Source: Lachnospiraceae bacterium (GTDB lineage: Bacteria > Bacillota > Clostridia > Lachnospirales > Lachnospiraceae). Taken from it: a DNA stretch of 64,000 bases. The stretch is taken from the NCBI GenBank assembly GCA_021199655.1, contig JAJQHQ010000052.1, forward strand, positions 1 through 64,000, given 5' to 3'. Under the pieces are notes generated by a model. That model was not told the DNA's origin. It saw only the letters and a program-made list of their open reading frames with translations, and made no database searches. Position 1 is the first letter of the stretch, and each line of letters opens with the position of its first letter. Position numbers and translations under genes: made by a program. Positions 55,766-64,000 of this stretch are shown here, piece after piece.

Positions 55766-56659
55766 ATGGACATTCCATATGACTATTACCGGACCTTTTA
55801 CTATGTAGCCGGATACGGCAGCGTTTCCGGGGCGGCTCAGATCCTCGGAAAAGGGCAGCCGAACGTGACGAAGACGATCAACCGGCTGGAAGAGCAGCTT
55901 GGCTGCAGGCTGCTTGTACGTTCACCGAGAGGGACAAAGCTGACACCGGAGGGAGAAAAACTGTATGCGCACGTAAAAATCGCGGTAGAACACCTTCAGA
56001 ATGGAGAGCGGGAAATCGCAGCGGATCGAAGTCTGCAGAGCGGAACAATTTCCATCGCATGCAGCGAGATCGCTCTGCGCTGTCATATGCTTCCGATTCT
56101 GGAACAGTATCGGCTTCAGTATCCGAATGTGCGGATCCGGCTGGCAAATCATACGATTTATCAGGCCATGGAGGCGGTGAAAAATAATCTGGCGGATTTT
56201 GCCGTGGTGACAGCCCCGGATTCGGTTCCGAAAATGCTGCATATGCAGGTGATCGCACATTTTCAGGAGATATTTGTGTGCGGGGAGACGTTTCGTTATT
56301 TACAGCAGAAAACAATCACGTTCTCTGAGCTGACGCAGCTGCCGTTGATCTGTCTGAATGCTCAGACCTATACTTTTCGGTTTCTGACCCGTTTCTTTGA
56401 AAAACAGGGCGTACCGCTGGAGCCGGATATTGAAGTCACGACAGCGGATCAGATCCTGCCTCTGGTAAAGAGCAACCTTGGAATCGGGATTGTGCCGGAG
56501 ACGTTTGTGGAGCAGGAGACGGCTGCGGCATCCGGCGGTTCCATATACCGGCTTGCCCTGGAAAAACCGATTCCTCAAAGGGCAATCTGCCTGATCAGAC
56601 GTGCGGACGCCCCCTTAAGCATTGCCGCGAGTGAACTGGAACGTATGCTGACTGGTTAA
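55766..56659 (+). CDS. LysR-family transcriptional regulator
   Basis: The protein has 297 residues. The N-terminal winged helix-turn-helix (about 1-65) reads FYYVAGYGSVSGAAQILGKG then VTKTINRLEEQLGCRLLVRS, the LysR signature. The periplasmic-binding-like effector domain runs from about 90 to the end (GTISIACSEIALRCHMLPIL, GIGIVPETFV). Such factors bind a small inducer and often control the divergent gene, here the MATE transporter. The inducer is unknown. Confidence 0.93.
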   Translation: MDIPYDYYRTFYYVAGYGSVSGAAQILGKGQPNVTKTINRLEEQLGCRLLVRSPRGTKLTPEGEKLYAHVKIAVEHLQNGEREIAADRSLQSGTISIACSEIALRCHMLPILEQYRLQYPNVRIRLANHTIYQAMEAVKNNLADFAVVTAPDSVPKMLHMQVIAHFQEIFVCGETFRYLQQKTITFSELTQLPLICLNAQTYTFRFLTRFFEKQGVPLEPDIEVTTADQILPLVKSNLGIGIVPETFVEQETAAASGGSIYRLALEKPIPQRAICLIRRADAPLSIAASELERMLTG

Positions 56660-56666
56660 TTCCCGC

Positions 56667-56695
56667 TTGCATAATCGAAGCGGTTGCGGTATATT
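56667..56695 (+). promoter_or_regulatory. Candidate promoter of argG
   Basis: TTGCAT (56667-56672) and TATATT (56690-56695) are 17 bases apart, 40 bp before the argG start. No clear ArgR box was found. Confidence 0.4.
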
Positions 56696-56734
56696 GAACG
56701 AAGCATAGCTATTCACGACAGGAGGAAGGATATT

Positions 56735-57958
56735 ATGAAAGAAAAAGTAGTTCTGGCATACTCAGGCGGGCTGGATACGACCGCGATCATCCCGTGGCTG
56801 AAGGAGAATTTTGATTACGATGTCGTCTGCTGCTGCATCGACGTCGGACAGGGCAATGAGCTGGACGGTCTGGACGAGCGCGCAAAGCTCTCCGGCGCAT
56901 CCAAGCTGTATATTGAGAATATTGTCGATGAGTTCTGTGACGATTTTGTCATGCCGTGCGTCAAGGCCGGCGCGGTGTATGAGCACAAATATCTGCTCGG
57001 CACATCAATGGCCCGTCCGGCTATCGCGAAAAAGCTGGTCGAGATCGCGCGCAAGGAAAACGCGGTGGCCATCTGCCACGGCGCGACCGGCAAGGGAAAT
57101 GACCAGATTCGTTTTGAGCTGGGCATCAAGGCACTCGCTCCGGACATCAAGATCATCGCTCCGTGGAGAATGACGGATGTATGGACCATGCAGTCCCGTG
57201 AGGATGAGATTGAATACTGCGAAAAGCACGGCATCCATCTTCCATTTGCGGCAGATTCCAGCTACAGCCGCGACCGCAACCTCTGGCACATCAGCCATGA
57301 GGGACTGGAGCTTGAGGATCCGGCCAACGAGCCGAATTACGACCATATGCTGGTGCTCGGCGTGACGCCGGAAAAAGCGCCGGATCAGGGCGAATATGTA
57401 ACCATGACGTTTGAAGCGGGTATCCCGAAAACACTGAACGGCCGTGAGATGAAGGTATCCGAGATCATCACCGAGCTGAACGCTCTTGGCGGCAAGCACG
57501 GCATCGGTATCGTAGATATCGTCGAGAACCGCGTAGTCGGCATGAAGTCCCGCGGCGTCTATGAGACCCCGGGCGGCACGATCCTGATGGCGGCTCATGA
57601 GCAGCTCGAGGAACTGATTCTTGACCGCGAGACGCTGGAATGGAAGAAAAAGCTCGGCAGCCAGTTCGCGCAGACCGTTTACGAGGGCAAATGGTTCACC
57701 CCGCTGCGCGAGGCAATCCAGGCATTCGTCGATGTGACGCAGGAAAATGTGACCGGCGAAGTGAAGTTCAAGCTCTACAAGGGCAACATCATCAAAGCCG
57801 GAACGACCTCCCCGTACTCTCTGTACAACGAGTCTCTGGCATCCTTCACGACCGGCGACCTGTACGACCATCACGATGCGGACGGCTTCATCACGCTGTT
57901 CGGCCTGCCGCTGAAGGTGCGCGCGATGAAGAAAGCGGAGCTGGAAAACAAGAAGTAA
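56735..57958 (+). CDS. argG: Argininosuccinate synthase
   Basis: The ATG at 56735 has GGAGG upstream; the product has 407 residues, the normal length. It joins citrulline and aspartate with ATP in arginine synthesis. The nucleotide loop [15 protein letters not shown] is near residue 8. Also typical are [12 protein letters not shown], the [16 protein letters not shown] stretch and LEDPANEP. argH is not in the window. The radical-SAM gene nrdG follows 17 bp later without a functional link. Confidence 0.97.
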   Translation: MKEKVVLAYSGGLDTTAIIPWLKENFDYDVVCCCIDVGQGNELDGLDERAKLSGASKLYIENIVDEFCDDFVMPCVKAGAVYEHKYLLGTSMARPAIAKKLVEIARKENAVAICHGATGKGNDQIRFELGIKALAPDIKIIAPWRMTDVWTMQSREDEIEYCEKHGIHLPFAADSSYSRDRNLWHISHEGLELEDPANEPNYDHMLVLGVTPEKAPDQGEYVTMTFEAGIPKTLNGREMKVSEIITELNALGGKHGIGIVDIVENRVVGMKSRGVYETPGGTILMAAHEQLEELILDRETLEWKKKLGSQFAQTVYEGKWFTPLREAIQAFVDVTQENVTGEVKFKLYKGNIIKAGTTSPYSLYNESLASFTTGDLYDHHDADGFITLFGLPLKVRAMKKAELENKK

Positions 57959-57975
57959 AATCGGAATGACTTACA

Positions 57976-58734
57976 ATGAATATTGAAGGATTACAAAAAC
58001 TGACCCTGCTGGATTACCCCGGCAGGGTCGCCTGCACTGTATTTTTAGGCGGCTGTGATTTTCGCTGCCCGTTCTGCCACAACAGCGAACTGATCAGCAG
58101 TACGTCTGGAGTATACCCTCCCGCAGCCCGGCGAGAGGGTATTTCCTCTGCCGAAAACAGGGATGCAGTTCCCGGCACAGAGACGATCTCTGAAGAGGAG
58201 TTTTTCACTTTCCTCGGCAGGCGCCACGGCCTGTTGGATGGTGTGGCAGTGACGGGCGGAGAACCCACGCTCTATCGTGATCTGCCGGAATTTCTTGCGC
58301 GGATCCGTGATATGGGCTTTGCTGTCAAGCTGGATACCAACGGCAACCATCCGCAGATGCTGGCGCAGCTTCTTGACGCCGGACTGGTCGATTATGTGGC
58401 AATGGATATCAAGAATTCTCCAGAACGCTATGGCGAGACGATTGGGATTCCGGGATTTGACGTTGCCAATATCAGTGCCAGCATCGCACTATTGATGAAC
58501 GGACCGACAGACTACGAATTCCGCACCACGGTCGTGAAGGAATTTCATGATGACAGTGTCTTCCCTGCGATTGGACAGTGGCTTGAGGGAGCAAAGCGCT
58601 ATTATCTGCAGTGTTTCGTTGACAGGGATACTGTGCTGCAGGAAGGACTGCACGCGCCGTCCGAAACGGAGCTGCAGCACTATCTGGAGCTTGTCAGTCC
58701 TTATGTGAAAGAAGCGGCGCTGCGCGGCGTTTGA
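57976..58734 (+). CDS. nrdG: Anaerobic ribonucleotide reductase activating protein (radical SAM)
   Basis: The protein has 252 residues. The cluster motif CDFRCPFC (Cys-x3-Cys-x2-Cys) is near residues 28-35, followed by HNSELI; VAVTGGEPTLYRDL and KLDTNGNHPQML are typical of NrdG. It uses SAM and an iron-sulfur cluster to create the glycyl radical on NrdD. Between HNSELI and SEEEFFTFL about 25 extra residues are inserted, encoded by DNA with the inverted repeat ATACCCTC/GAGGGTAT (58113-58142). Its partner nrdD follows, but with its own promoter. Confidence 0.93.
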   Translation: MNIEGLQKLTLLDYPGRVACTVFLGGCDFRCPFCHNSELISSTSGVYPPAARREGISSAENRDAVPGTETISEEEFFTFLGRRHGLLDGVAVTGGEPTLYRDLPEFLARIRDMGFAVKLDTNGNHPQMLAQLLDAGLVDYVAMDIKNSPERYGETIGIPGFDVANISASIALLMNGPTDYEFRTTVVKEFHDDSVFPAIGQWLEGAKRYYLQCFVDRDTVLQEGLHAPSETELQHYLELVSPYVKEAALRGV

Positions 58735-58802
58735 CCACATCTTGTATACATTTGAAAACATTTCAACAAGATATTGATTTTCCTTTTTCTCCGTGATACA
58801 AT
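58735..58802 (+). promoter_or_regulatory. nrdD promoter with two possible NrdR boxes
   Basis: TTGATT (58774-58779) and TACAAT (58797-58802) are separated by 17 bases, leaving a leader of about 180 nt. CAAGATATTG (58767-58776) matches nine of ten NrdR core positions and overlaps the -35 box. CCACATCTTG (58735-58744), centred 32 bp upstream, matches seven. Paired boxes three helix turns apart are the usual NrdR arrangement. Confidence 0.45.
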
Positions 58803-58987
58803 ATTTTTGCTCGCGCCCAGACAGGGTAATGCAGCTGTCTCTGCCAATCCCCATGCGAATCGCAGCTTGATTCCGCACACAAATACGATTGGCGCATACC
58901 AAGCAATGGTTTGAGATCCCACGGCACTGCAAAACAGCGGACAATACTGGCAGCACTCATGATTTCTTTATACAGGGGAGGCTCTTT

Positions 58988-61513
58988 ATGTACCAGGTCA
59001 AAAAACGAGACGGCACAATCGCCGAATTCCATATCAACAAGATCAGCGTGGCGATCACGAAAGCCTTTGACGCCGAGGGCAAACAGTACCATCCGAGCGT
59101 CATCGATATGCTGGCGCTGCGCACGACAGCGGATTTTGAAGACAAGATCCGCGGCGGCTTTATTTCCGTGGAGGACATTCAGGACAGTGTGGAGAAGGTC
59201 CTTTCTGAGGCAGGCTACGCAGATGTGGCGAAGTCCTACATTCTGTACCGCAAGCAGCGAGAAAAGCTCCGCAATATCAATTCTACGATGTTAAATTATA
59301 AGGATCTGGTCGATGATTACCTGCAGATCAACGACTGGCGTGTCAAGGAGAATTCCACGGTCACCTATTCTGTGGGCGGACTGATCCTGTCCAACTCCGG
59401 CGCGATCACGGCCAACTACTGGCTCTCCGAGGTCTATGATCCGGAGATTGCGGAAGCACATCGCTCGGCAGCGATTCATCTGCACGATCTGTCGATGCTG
59501 ACCGGCTACTGTGCGGGTTGGAGCTTAAAACAGCTCATTCAGGAAGGCTTGGGCGGCGTTCCCGGAAAGATCACCTCCTCACCGGCATCCCATCTGAGCA
59601 CCCTCTGCAATCAGATGGTGAATTTCCTCGGCATCATGCAGAACGAGTGGGCCGGAGCACAGGCTTTTTCCTCTTTTGATACCTATCTGGCGCCGTTTGT
59701 ACGCACAGATCATCTGGATCAGAAGGAAGTCAAGCAGTGCGTGCAGTCCTTTATTTATGGTGTAAATACGCCTTCCCGCTGGGGTACCCAGGCGCCGTTC
59801 TCGAACATCACGCTGGACTGGGTGGTGCCGAACGACCTGAAGAATCTCCCGGCGATCGTCGGCGGCAAGGAGCAGGATTTCACCTATGGCGACTGCCAGA
59901 AGGAAATGGACATGATCAACAAGGCCTTCATCGAAATCATGATTGAGGGCGACGCGAACGGCCGCGGGTTCCAGTACCCGATTCCGACCTATTCGATCAC
60001 GAAGGATTTTGACTGGAGCGATACGGAAAACAACCGGCTCCTCTTTGAGATGACCGCGAAATACGGCACTCCGTACTTTTCCAATTATATCAACTCCGAC
60101 ATGGAACCGAGCGACGTGCGCTCCATGTGCTGCCGTCTGCGTCTGGATCTGCGCGAGCTGCGCAAAAAGTCCGGCGGATTCTTCGGCTCCGGCGAGTCGA
60201 CCGGCTCGGTCGGCGTCGTTACGATCAACCTGCCGCGCATCGCGTATCTGGCAAAGGATGAGGCAGATTTCTACGCGCGTCTGGATAAGCTGATGGACAT
60301 CGCTGCACGAAGCCTGAAGACAAAGCGTACCGTCATCACGAAGCTTCTGGATGCGGGACTTTATCCGTATACCAAACGGTATCTCGGTACCTTTGACAAC
60401 CATTTTTCCACAATCGGTCTCATCGGCATGAATGAAGCCGGGCTGAACGCAAAATGGCTGCGGGCGGATCTGACACACCCGGAGACGCAGCAATTTGCGA
60501 AGGATGTGCTGAACCATATGCGTGAACGCCTGTCCGATTACCAGGAGCAGTACGGCGACCTGTACAACCTGGAGGCGACTCCGGCAGAATCCACGACCTA
60601 CCGTTTCGCAAAGCACGACAAGGAAGAGTTCCCGGATATCATCACAGCAAATGAGAACGGGACTCCCCGTTCTGCGAAGAATACCGCTTCGCAGAACACT
60701 CCAGAATCTAACGATTCTGTCGTTGGCGCATCGGTTCTCCGTACGCAAGCGTCCGCATCTTCCGATGCGCCATACTATACGAACTCCAGCCACCTGCCGG
60801 TGGGTTATACCGAAGATATTTTCTCGGCGCTCGACGTGCAGGACGATTTGCAGACACTCTATACCTCCGGTACCGTCTTCCACGCCTTCCTCGGCGAAAA
60901 GCTGCCCGACTGGAAATCTGCTGCGGCTCTTGTGCGGAAGATCGCGGAGAATTACAAGCTGCCCTATTACACGATCAGCCCCACCTACTCCGTCTGCAAG
61001 AATCACGGTTATCTTTCCGGCGAGGTCTACACCTGCCCGCACTGCGGCGAAAAGACCGAGGTCTACAGCCGCATCACCGGCTATTATCGTCCGGTGCAGA
61101 ACTGGAATGACGGCAAGTCCCAGGAATTTAAGGACCGCAAGACCTACGACATCGGAGCGTCGCGGTTAAGGAAAAATACAGCCGCGGACATGACAGCAGC
61201 TGCAGATCCTGCACAGACAAGCGCCGCTGCATCCGCGAATGCCACAGCTCCAACGACAGTTCAGGCGTCAGATGCTCTGCTCTTCGTCAGCTCCTCCTGC
61301 CCGAACTGTAAGGCGGCGATGGCACTGCTTGACCAGAACGCCATTGCTTATCAGAAAGTGACCGCGGACGAGAACATCGACCTGGTAAAACGCTTCGGCA
61401 TCCGCCAGGCTCCGACTCTGGTGCTGGTACATGGAGATCAGTTCCAGGCGTTGCGGGGAGTCTCCGATATCAATGGCTATCTGATGTCGCAAAAAGCTAA
61501 GATCAGCGCATAA
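58988..61513 (+). CDS. nrdD: Anaerobic ribonucleoside-triphosphate reductase with C-terminal glutaredoxin-like domain
   Basis: The ATG at 58988 has GGAGG six bases upstream; the product has 841 residues. An ATP cone (about 1-90, YQVKKRDGTIAEFHINKISV) leads into the class III reductase core. Near the end CKNHGYLSGEVYTCPHCG forms the zinc site and RITGYYRPVQNWNDGKSQEF carries the glycyl-radical region. After an Ala/Thr linker the last about 80 residues form a glutaredoxin/thioredoxin-like domain with CPNC (FVSSSCPNCKAAM), a built-in thiol donor candidate. About 40 residues near 556-595, between DIITANEN and APYYTNSSHLPVGY, are extra and encoded by four perfect palindromes. Confidence 0.95.
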   Translation: MYQVKKRDGTIAEFHINKISVAITKAFDAEGKQYHPSVIDMLALRTTADFEDKIRGGFISVEDIQDSVEKVLSEAGYADVAKSYILYRKQREKLRNINSTMLNYKDLVDDYLQINDWRVKENSTVTYSVGGLILSNSGAITANYWLSEVYDPEIAEAHRSAAIHLHDLSMLTGYCAGWSLKQLIQEGLGGVPGKITSSPASHLSTLCNQMVNFLGIMQNEWAGAQAFSSFDTYLAPFVRTDHLDQKEVKQCVQSFIYGVNTPSRWGTQAPFSNITLDWVVPNDLKNLPAIVGGKEQDFTYGDCQKEMDMINKAFIEIMIEGDANGRGFQYPIPTYSITKDFDWSDTENNRLLFEMTAKYGTPYFSNYINSDMEPSDVRSMCCRLRLDLRELRKKSGGFFGSGESTGSVGVVTINLPRIAYLAKDEADFYARLDKLMDIAARSLKTKRTVITKLLDAGLYPYTKRYLGTFDNHFSTIGLIGMNEAGLNAKWLRADLTHPETQQFAKDVLNHMRERLSDYQEQYGDLYNLEATPAESTTYRFAKHDKEEFPDIITANENGTPRSAKNTASQNTPESNDSVVGASVLRTQASASSDAPYYTNSSHLPVGYTEDIFSALDVQDDLQTLYTSGTVFHAFLGEKLPDWKSAAALVRKIAENYKLPYYTISPTYSVCKNHGYLSGEVYTCPHCGEKTEVYSRITGYYRPVQNWNDGKSQEFKDRKTYDIGASRLRKNTAADMTAAADPAQTSAAASANATAPTTVQASDALLFVSSSCPNCKAAMALLDQNAIAYQKVTADENIDLVKRFGIRQAPTLVLVHGDQFQALRGVSDINGYLMSQKAKISA
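60654..60771 (+). repeat. Palindrome cluster inserted in frame in nrdD
   Basis: Four perfect inverted repeats lie within 118 bp: AGAACGGG/CCCGTTCT (60654-60673), TTCTGCGAAG/CTTCGCAGAA (60670-60696), CAGAATC/GATTCTG (60702-60719) and GGCGCATCGG/CCGATGCGCC (60725-60771). The reading frame stays open through them. The encoded segment is foreign to NrdD alignments as I know them. Confidence 0.8.
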
Positions 61514-61515
61514 AA

Positions 61516-61550
61516 AGAAGCGGCTGTCAATTGAAATGACAGCCGCTTCT
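61516..61550 (-). terminator. Terminator between nrdD and pgsA, strongest on the minus strand
   Basis: AGAAGCGGCTGTCA pairs perfectly with TGACAGCCGCTTCT (14 pairs). On the minus strand TTTTTA follows, which fits the rimO-pgsA transcript. It may also stop nrdD transcription, though its plus-side T-run is poor. Confidence 0.75.
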
Positions 61551-61566
61551 GACGTTTTGAGATAAT

Positions 61567-61593
61567 GTAGCTGTGAAAGCACGGAACAGTTAC
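61567..61593. repeat. R1 palindromic repeat, half copy
   Basis: GTAGCTGTGAAAG and CGGAACAGTTAC form a diverged end hairpin of the R1 family, just downstream of pgsA. Confidence 0.6.
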
Positions 61594-61615
61594 GAATTCA
61601 GTGTGACCTGACCTC

Positions 61616-62152
61616 TCACATTTGCCCGTCCATGACGCTCCAGTTCGTTTTCAGATAATCGACAAGGGAGATCACTGTCAGGATCACCGCGATCCAGGTC
61701 ACAACCTGTGCAATCATATTCCACACACTGCCGAAATCGAAGATCAGCATGATAACCATGATCATCTGGGAGACCGTCTTAAACTTGCCCCAGTAGCTGG
61801 CCGCGATCACGGTGCCTTTTTCTACCGCCACGAGGCGGAAACCGCCGATCGCCAGCTCACGTCCGATGATGATGATCACCATCCAGGCCGCCAGCTTTTC
61901 CTGCTCGACCAGACAGATCATTGCCGAGCAGACAAGAAGCTTGTCCGCGATCGGATCCATGAACTTTCCAAAATCCGTGATCAGATTGTCTCTGCGGGCG
62001 ATATACCCGTCCAGCGTGTCAGTCAGGCTAGCCAGAATAAAGATGACCCCCGCCAGAATATTTCCATAGGGAATCCCATCGGCCAGCATCAGTACCACAA
62101 AGACCGGCACCATGCATACACGCAGCATTGTCAGCTTATTCGGTAAATTCAT
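61616..62152 (-). CDS. pgsA: CDP-diacylglycerol-glycerol-3-phosphate 3-phosphatidyltransferase
   Basis: The ATG at 62152 has AGGAG nine bases upstream; a TTG at 62158 is too close. The 178-residue membrane enzyme starts MNLPNKLTMLRV and has the CDP-alcohol motif TDTLDGYIARRDNLITDFGK then FMDPIADK, with all the conserved Asp, Gly and Arg positions. It makes phosphatidylglycerol phosphate, the first step to phosphatidylglycerol. It overlaps the end of rimO by 17 bp, so the two are translationally coupled. Confidence 0.95.
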   Translation of the reverse strand: MNLPNKLTMLRVCMVPVFVVLMLADGIPYGNILAGVIFILASLTDTLDGYIARRDNLITDFGKFMDPIADKLLVCSAMICLVEQEKLAAWMVIIIIGRELAIGGFRLVAVEKGTVIAASYWGKFKTVSQMIMVIMLIFDFGSVWNMIAQVVTWIAVILTVISLVDYLKTNWSVMDGQM

Positions 62153-63545
62153 CTGCAATCACTCCTATCAGATCATATTCCTTCGCGCCGGTGATGGTCA
62201 CTTTCGCAAAATCGCCGGACAGCAGAACCTCATCCGTATTGATAAACAGCAGTCCGTCCACATTCGGCGCGTCGCCATATGTGCGCGCAACGTAAGTATG
62301 AGCGTAAAGAAGGTGCTGATCGTCCGCGTCTTCCATGAGTTCGCCTTCCACCATCGCGGTCACAGTTTGTCCCACCATCTGTTCCGCGTGTTCAAAAGCA
62401 ATCTCCTGCTGCAGCGCCATCAGCTCATCCCTCCAGCGCTGTTTTGTCTCTTCCTCAATCTGATCCGGCATGGAAGCCGCCGGTGTATCCTCTTCCTGCG
62501 AGTAGGTAAATACGCCAAGGCGATCGAACTCCATCTCGTCGATGAAATCCATCATTTCTTCGTGTTGCCTGGGCGTCTCTCCCGGAAATCCGGCAATCAG
62601 CGTTGTGCGCAGCACAATATCCGGGATCCGCTCCCGCAGAGTCCCGATCATCGCGGTCAGATCCTCGCGCGTCGTCCTGCGGCCCATCCGTTTCAGGATT
62701 GCGTCGGACGCGTGTTGAATCGGCAAATCCAGATAATGACAGATCTTCGGCTCGCGGGCCATCACGTCGATCAGTTCTTCGTAAATCTCCTCCGGATAAC
62801 AGTATAATATACGAATCCACCGCAGTCCTTCAATCCGGCAGAGTGCTTCAAGCAAAAGATGGAGACACTTGTGTCCGTAAAGATCCACGCCATAGACTGT
62901 CGTCTCCTGCGCGACCAGAATCAGCTCCTTCACTCCCTGCGCAGCCAGGCTCTCCGCCTGCGCGATCAGGTTCTCCATCGGTACACTGCGGTATGGTCCG
63001 CGAAGCTTCGGGATAATACAGTAGGTGCAGTGCTTGTCGCAGCCCTCCGCGATTTTCAGATAGGCATAGTAGCCGCCTGTCGTCAGTACGCGTTCCGTTT
63101 CTGCATTCGCATTAGTAAACGGTACATCGGTAGAATTCTTCATTGCAGATTCTCGCTTCGTTTCAAAAGAACCCACCTTCACACTCCGCTCTCCGCGCAA
63201 TGCTTTTTCCAGCACAGGAACGATAGCGCCCCACGCTGTCGTGCCGAGTACCGCGTCCACCTCCGGAAGCTCGTCGAGGATTTCCTGACGATAGCGCTGC
63301 GCCATGCAGCCCGTCACCAGAAGTGCCTTGCAGCTCCCGGCATTTTTATATTCCGCCATTTCCAGAATGGTCTGAATGCTCTCTTCCTTTGCGTCATTGA
63401 TAAAGCAGCAGGTATTAATAATGATCACATCTGCCTCTGTCTCATCGTCTGTAAAAGTATATCCCTGTTCAGAGAGCAGACCCAGCATTTCTTCTGAGTC
63501 GACGAGATTCTTATCACAGCCGAGTGATACAAAGAATATTTTCAT
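62136..63545 (-). CDS. rimO: Ribosomal protein S12 methylthiotransferase RimO
   Basis: The protein has 469 residues. The N-terminal UPF0004 domain has its cluster cysteines in VSLGCDKNLVDSE, NTCCFINDAKEES and VTGCMAQRY. The radical-SAM motif is CDKHCTYC, followed by IPKLRGPYRSVPME, typical of RimO rather than MiaB. A TRAM domain ends the protein. It adds a methylthio group to Asp of S12. About 20 residues near 130-150 (SFETKRESAMKNSTDVPF) are more variable. It overlaps the upstream gene by four bases (ATGA) and pgsA downstream. Confidence 0.95.
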   Translation of the reverse strand: MKIFFVSLGCDKNLVDSEEMLGLLSEQGYTFTDDETEADVIIINTCCFINDAKEESIQTILEMAEYKNAGSCKALLVTGCMAQRYRQEILDELPEVDAVLGTTAWGAIVPVLEKALRGERSVKVGSFETKRESAMKNSTDVPFTNANAETERVLTTGGYYAYLKIAEGCDKHCTYCIIPKLRGPYRSVPMENLIAQAESLAAQGVKELILVAQETTVYGVDLYGHKCLHLLLEALCRIEGLRWIRILYCYPEEIYEELIDVMAREPKICHYLDLPIQHASDAILKRMGRRTTREDLTAMIGTLRERIPDIVLRTTLIAGFPGETPRQHEEMMDFIDEMEFDRLGVFTYSQEEDTPAASMPDQIEEETKQRWRDELMALQQEIAFEHAEQMVGQTVTAMVEGELMEDADDQHLLYAHTYVARTYGDAPNVDGLLFINTDEVLLSGDFAKVTITGAKEYDLIGVIADEFTE

Positions 63546-64000
63546 GACAAACTGTTTTCCTTTTCTTCGGGGGCTTTCCTTTCCGCAGAGACCGGTTCTT
63601 CCTGCGGATCTGTCGATTCTTCCGTGCCTGCGCCGGTATCCTCTGATTTTGAAAACGCATTCACTAGCATTGTCTTAGCCGAGGCAACGAGCCCGGTCTC
63701 CGGCATATCGAGCTGAACTCCCGGATTGACGGATCCTCGATCCGCTTCATTGTCTGATTCATCAACGGATTCCCTGGATTCGTTGTCAGGTTCCCTGTTC
63801 CCGGACACAGTGGTCTCGTAAGGATCTGACTCAGCTTCCCTTGCTTCTACCACGATCTCCTGTTCTTTTCGCTTCTGCTCTTTCATTTCCTGTTTCCGCG
63901 CTTTTTTTTCTGCTTTGGCAGCGTCTGATTTTGCCCATTCATCCTCGATCAGCGTCTTCACATCCACGCCCGGATTCTTCTTCTGTATCTTTTCAAGCTT
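63542..64000 (-). CDS. C-terminal part of a protein cut by the window edge, acidic tail
   Basis: The frame is open from the right edge (KLEKIQKKNPGVDVKTL) to the stop at 63542; a GTG at 63967 is in frame but has no reason to be the start. The visible 152 residues are a helical Lys/Glu stretch (DEWAKSDAAKAEKKARKQ) and then a disordered, very acidic tail with scattered Ser and Asp. No domain can be named. It overlaps rimO by four bases and so belongs to the same operon. Confidence 0.7.
   Translation of the reverse strand, partial: KLEKIQKKNPGVDVKTLIEDEWAKSDAAKAEKKARKQEMKEQKRKEQEIVVEAREAESDPYETTVSGNREPDNESRESVDESDNEADRGSVNPGVQLDMPETGLVASAKTMLVNAFSKSEDTGAGTEESTDPQEEPVSAERKAPEEKENSLS

Noticed and set aside
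57005..57874. Long minus-strand reading frame opposite argG
   Set aside because: Shadow of a highly conserved gene; no ribosome site or family match.
59579..61042. Long minus-strand reading frame opposite nrdD
   Set aside because: Shadow frame with no start signal or recognisable domain; nrdD is clear on the plus strand.

Overview
The window looks like a chromosomal segment of a Gram-positive anaerobe of the class Clostridia, most probably Lachnospiraceae. The evidence is gene order and content: dnaG-rpoD-trmK, era-recO-lipoprotein-glyQS, rimO-pgsA, an oxygen-sensitive NrdD/NrdG ribonucleotide reductase, a GerMN lipoprotein and a TIGR01906-type membrane protein. Genus assignment is not possible from sequence alone.

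Layout. (1) 0.2-9.6 kb, minus strand: a signalling cluster with three eukaryotic-like Ser/Thr kinases (two with membrane segments and ectodomains, one soluble), a sigma factor that also carries a membrane segment and ectodomain, a secreted or anchored protein and a helical protein of unknown function. (2) 9.9-17.9 kb, plus strand, AT-rich: an accessory island holding a secreted Ig-like protein, a coiled-coil protein with a DUF2325-like end, two near-identical genes of unknown function with an internal duplication, a decayed third copy, a repeated promoter box and a repeated structured leader. It ends with an excisionase-like gene and a frameshifted tyrosine integrase pointing at a tRNA-Pro gene (18.1 kb), a typical integration site. 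(3) 18.4-22.5 kb, plus: ktrB and ktrA potassium uptake and a GGDEF protein. (4) 22.7-50.3 kb, almost all minus: core genes (thioesterase, glyQS, recO, era, M16C peptidase, rnpB, nucleoside kinase, trmK, rpoD, dnaG, dgt), one large repeat-built surface protein, and a comEA - response regulator - histidine kinase - GerMN - comEC operon. (5) 50.3-50.9 kb: an AT-rich gap with a tight cluster of DnaA boxes. (6) 50.9-64 kb: a membrane protein with a C39-like end, a MATE transporter divergent from a LysR regulator, argG, nrdG and nrdD, then pgsA, rimO and the cut end of another gene on the minus strand.

Two themes run across the window. First, a family of palindromic repeats (full copies about 134 bp, with inverted ends and up to three hairpins) sits at the 3' ends of many genes, in whole or half copies. 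Other hairpin arrays lie in intergenic DNA, and palindrome-rich segments appear in frame inside nrdD and nrdG. Second, the accessory island is built from repeated units (promoter box, leader with a sequestered ribosome-binding site, gene, 3' hairpins), and the kinase-sigma cluster next to it looks like a dedicated transmembrane signalling system. These two loci are the best candidates for undescribed biology.
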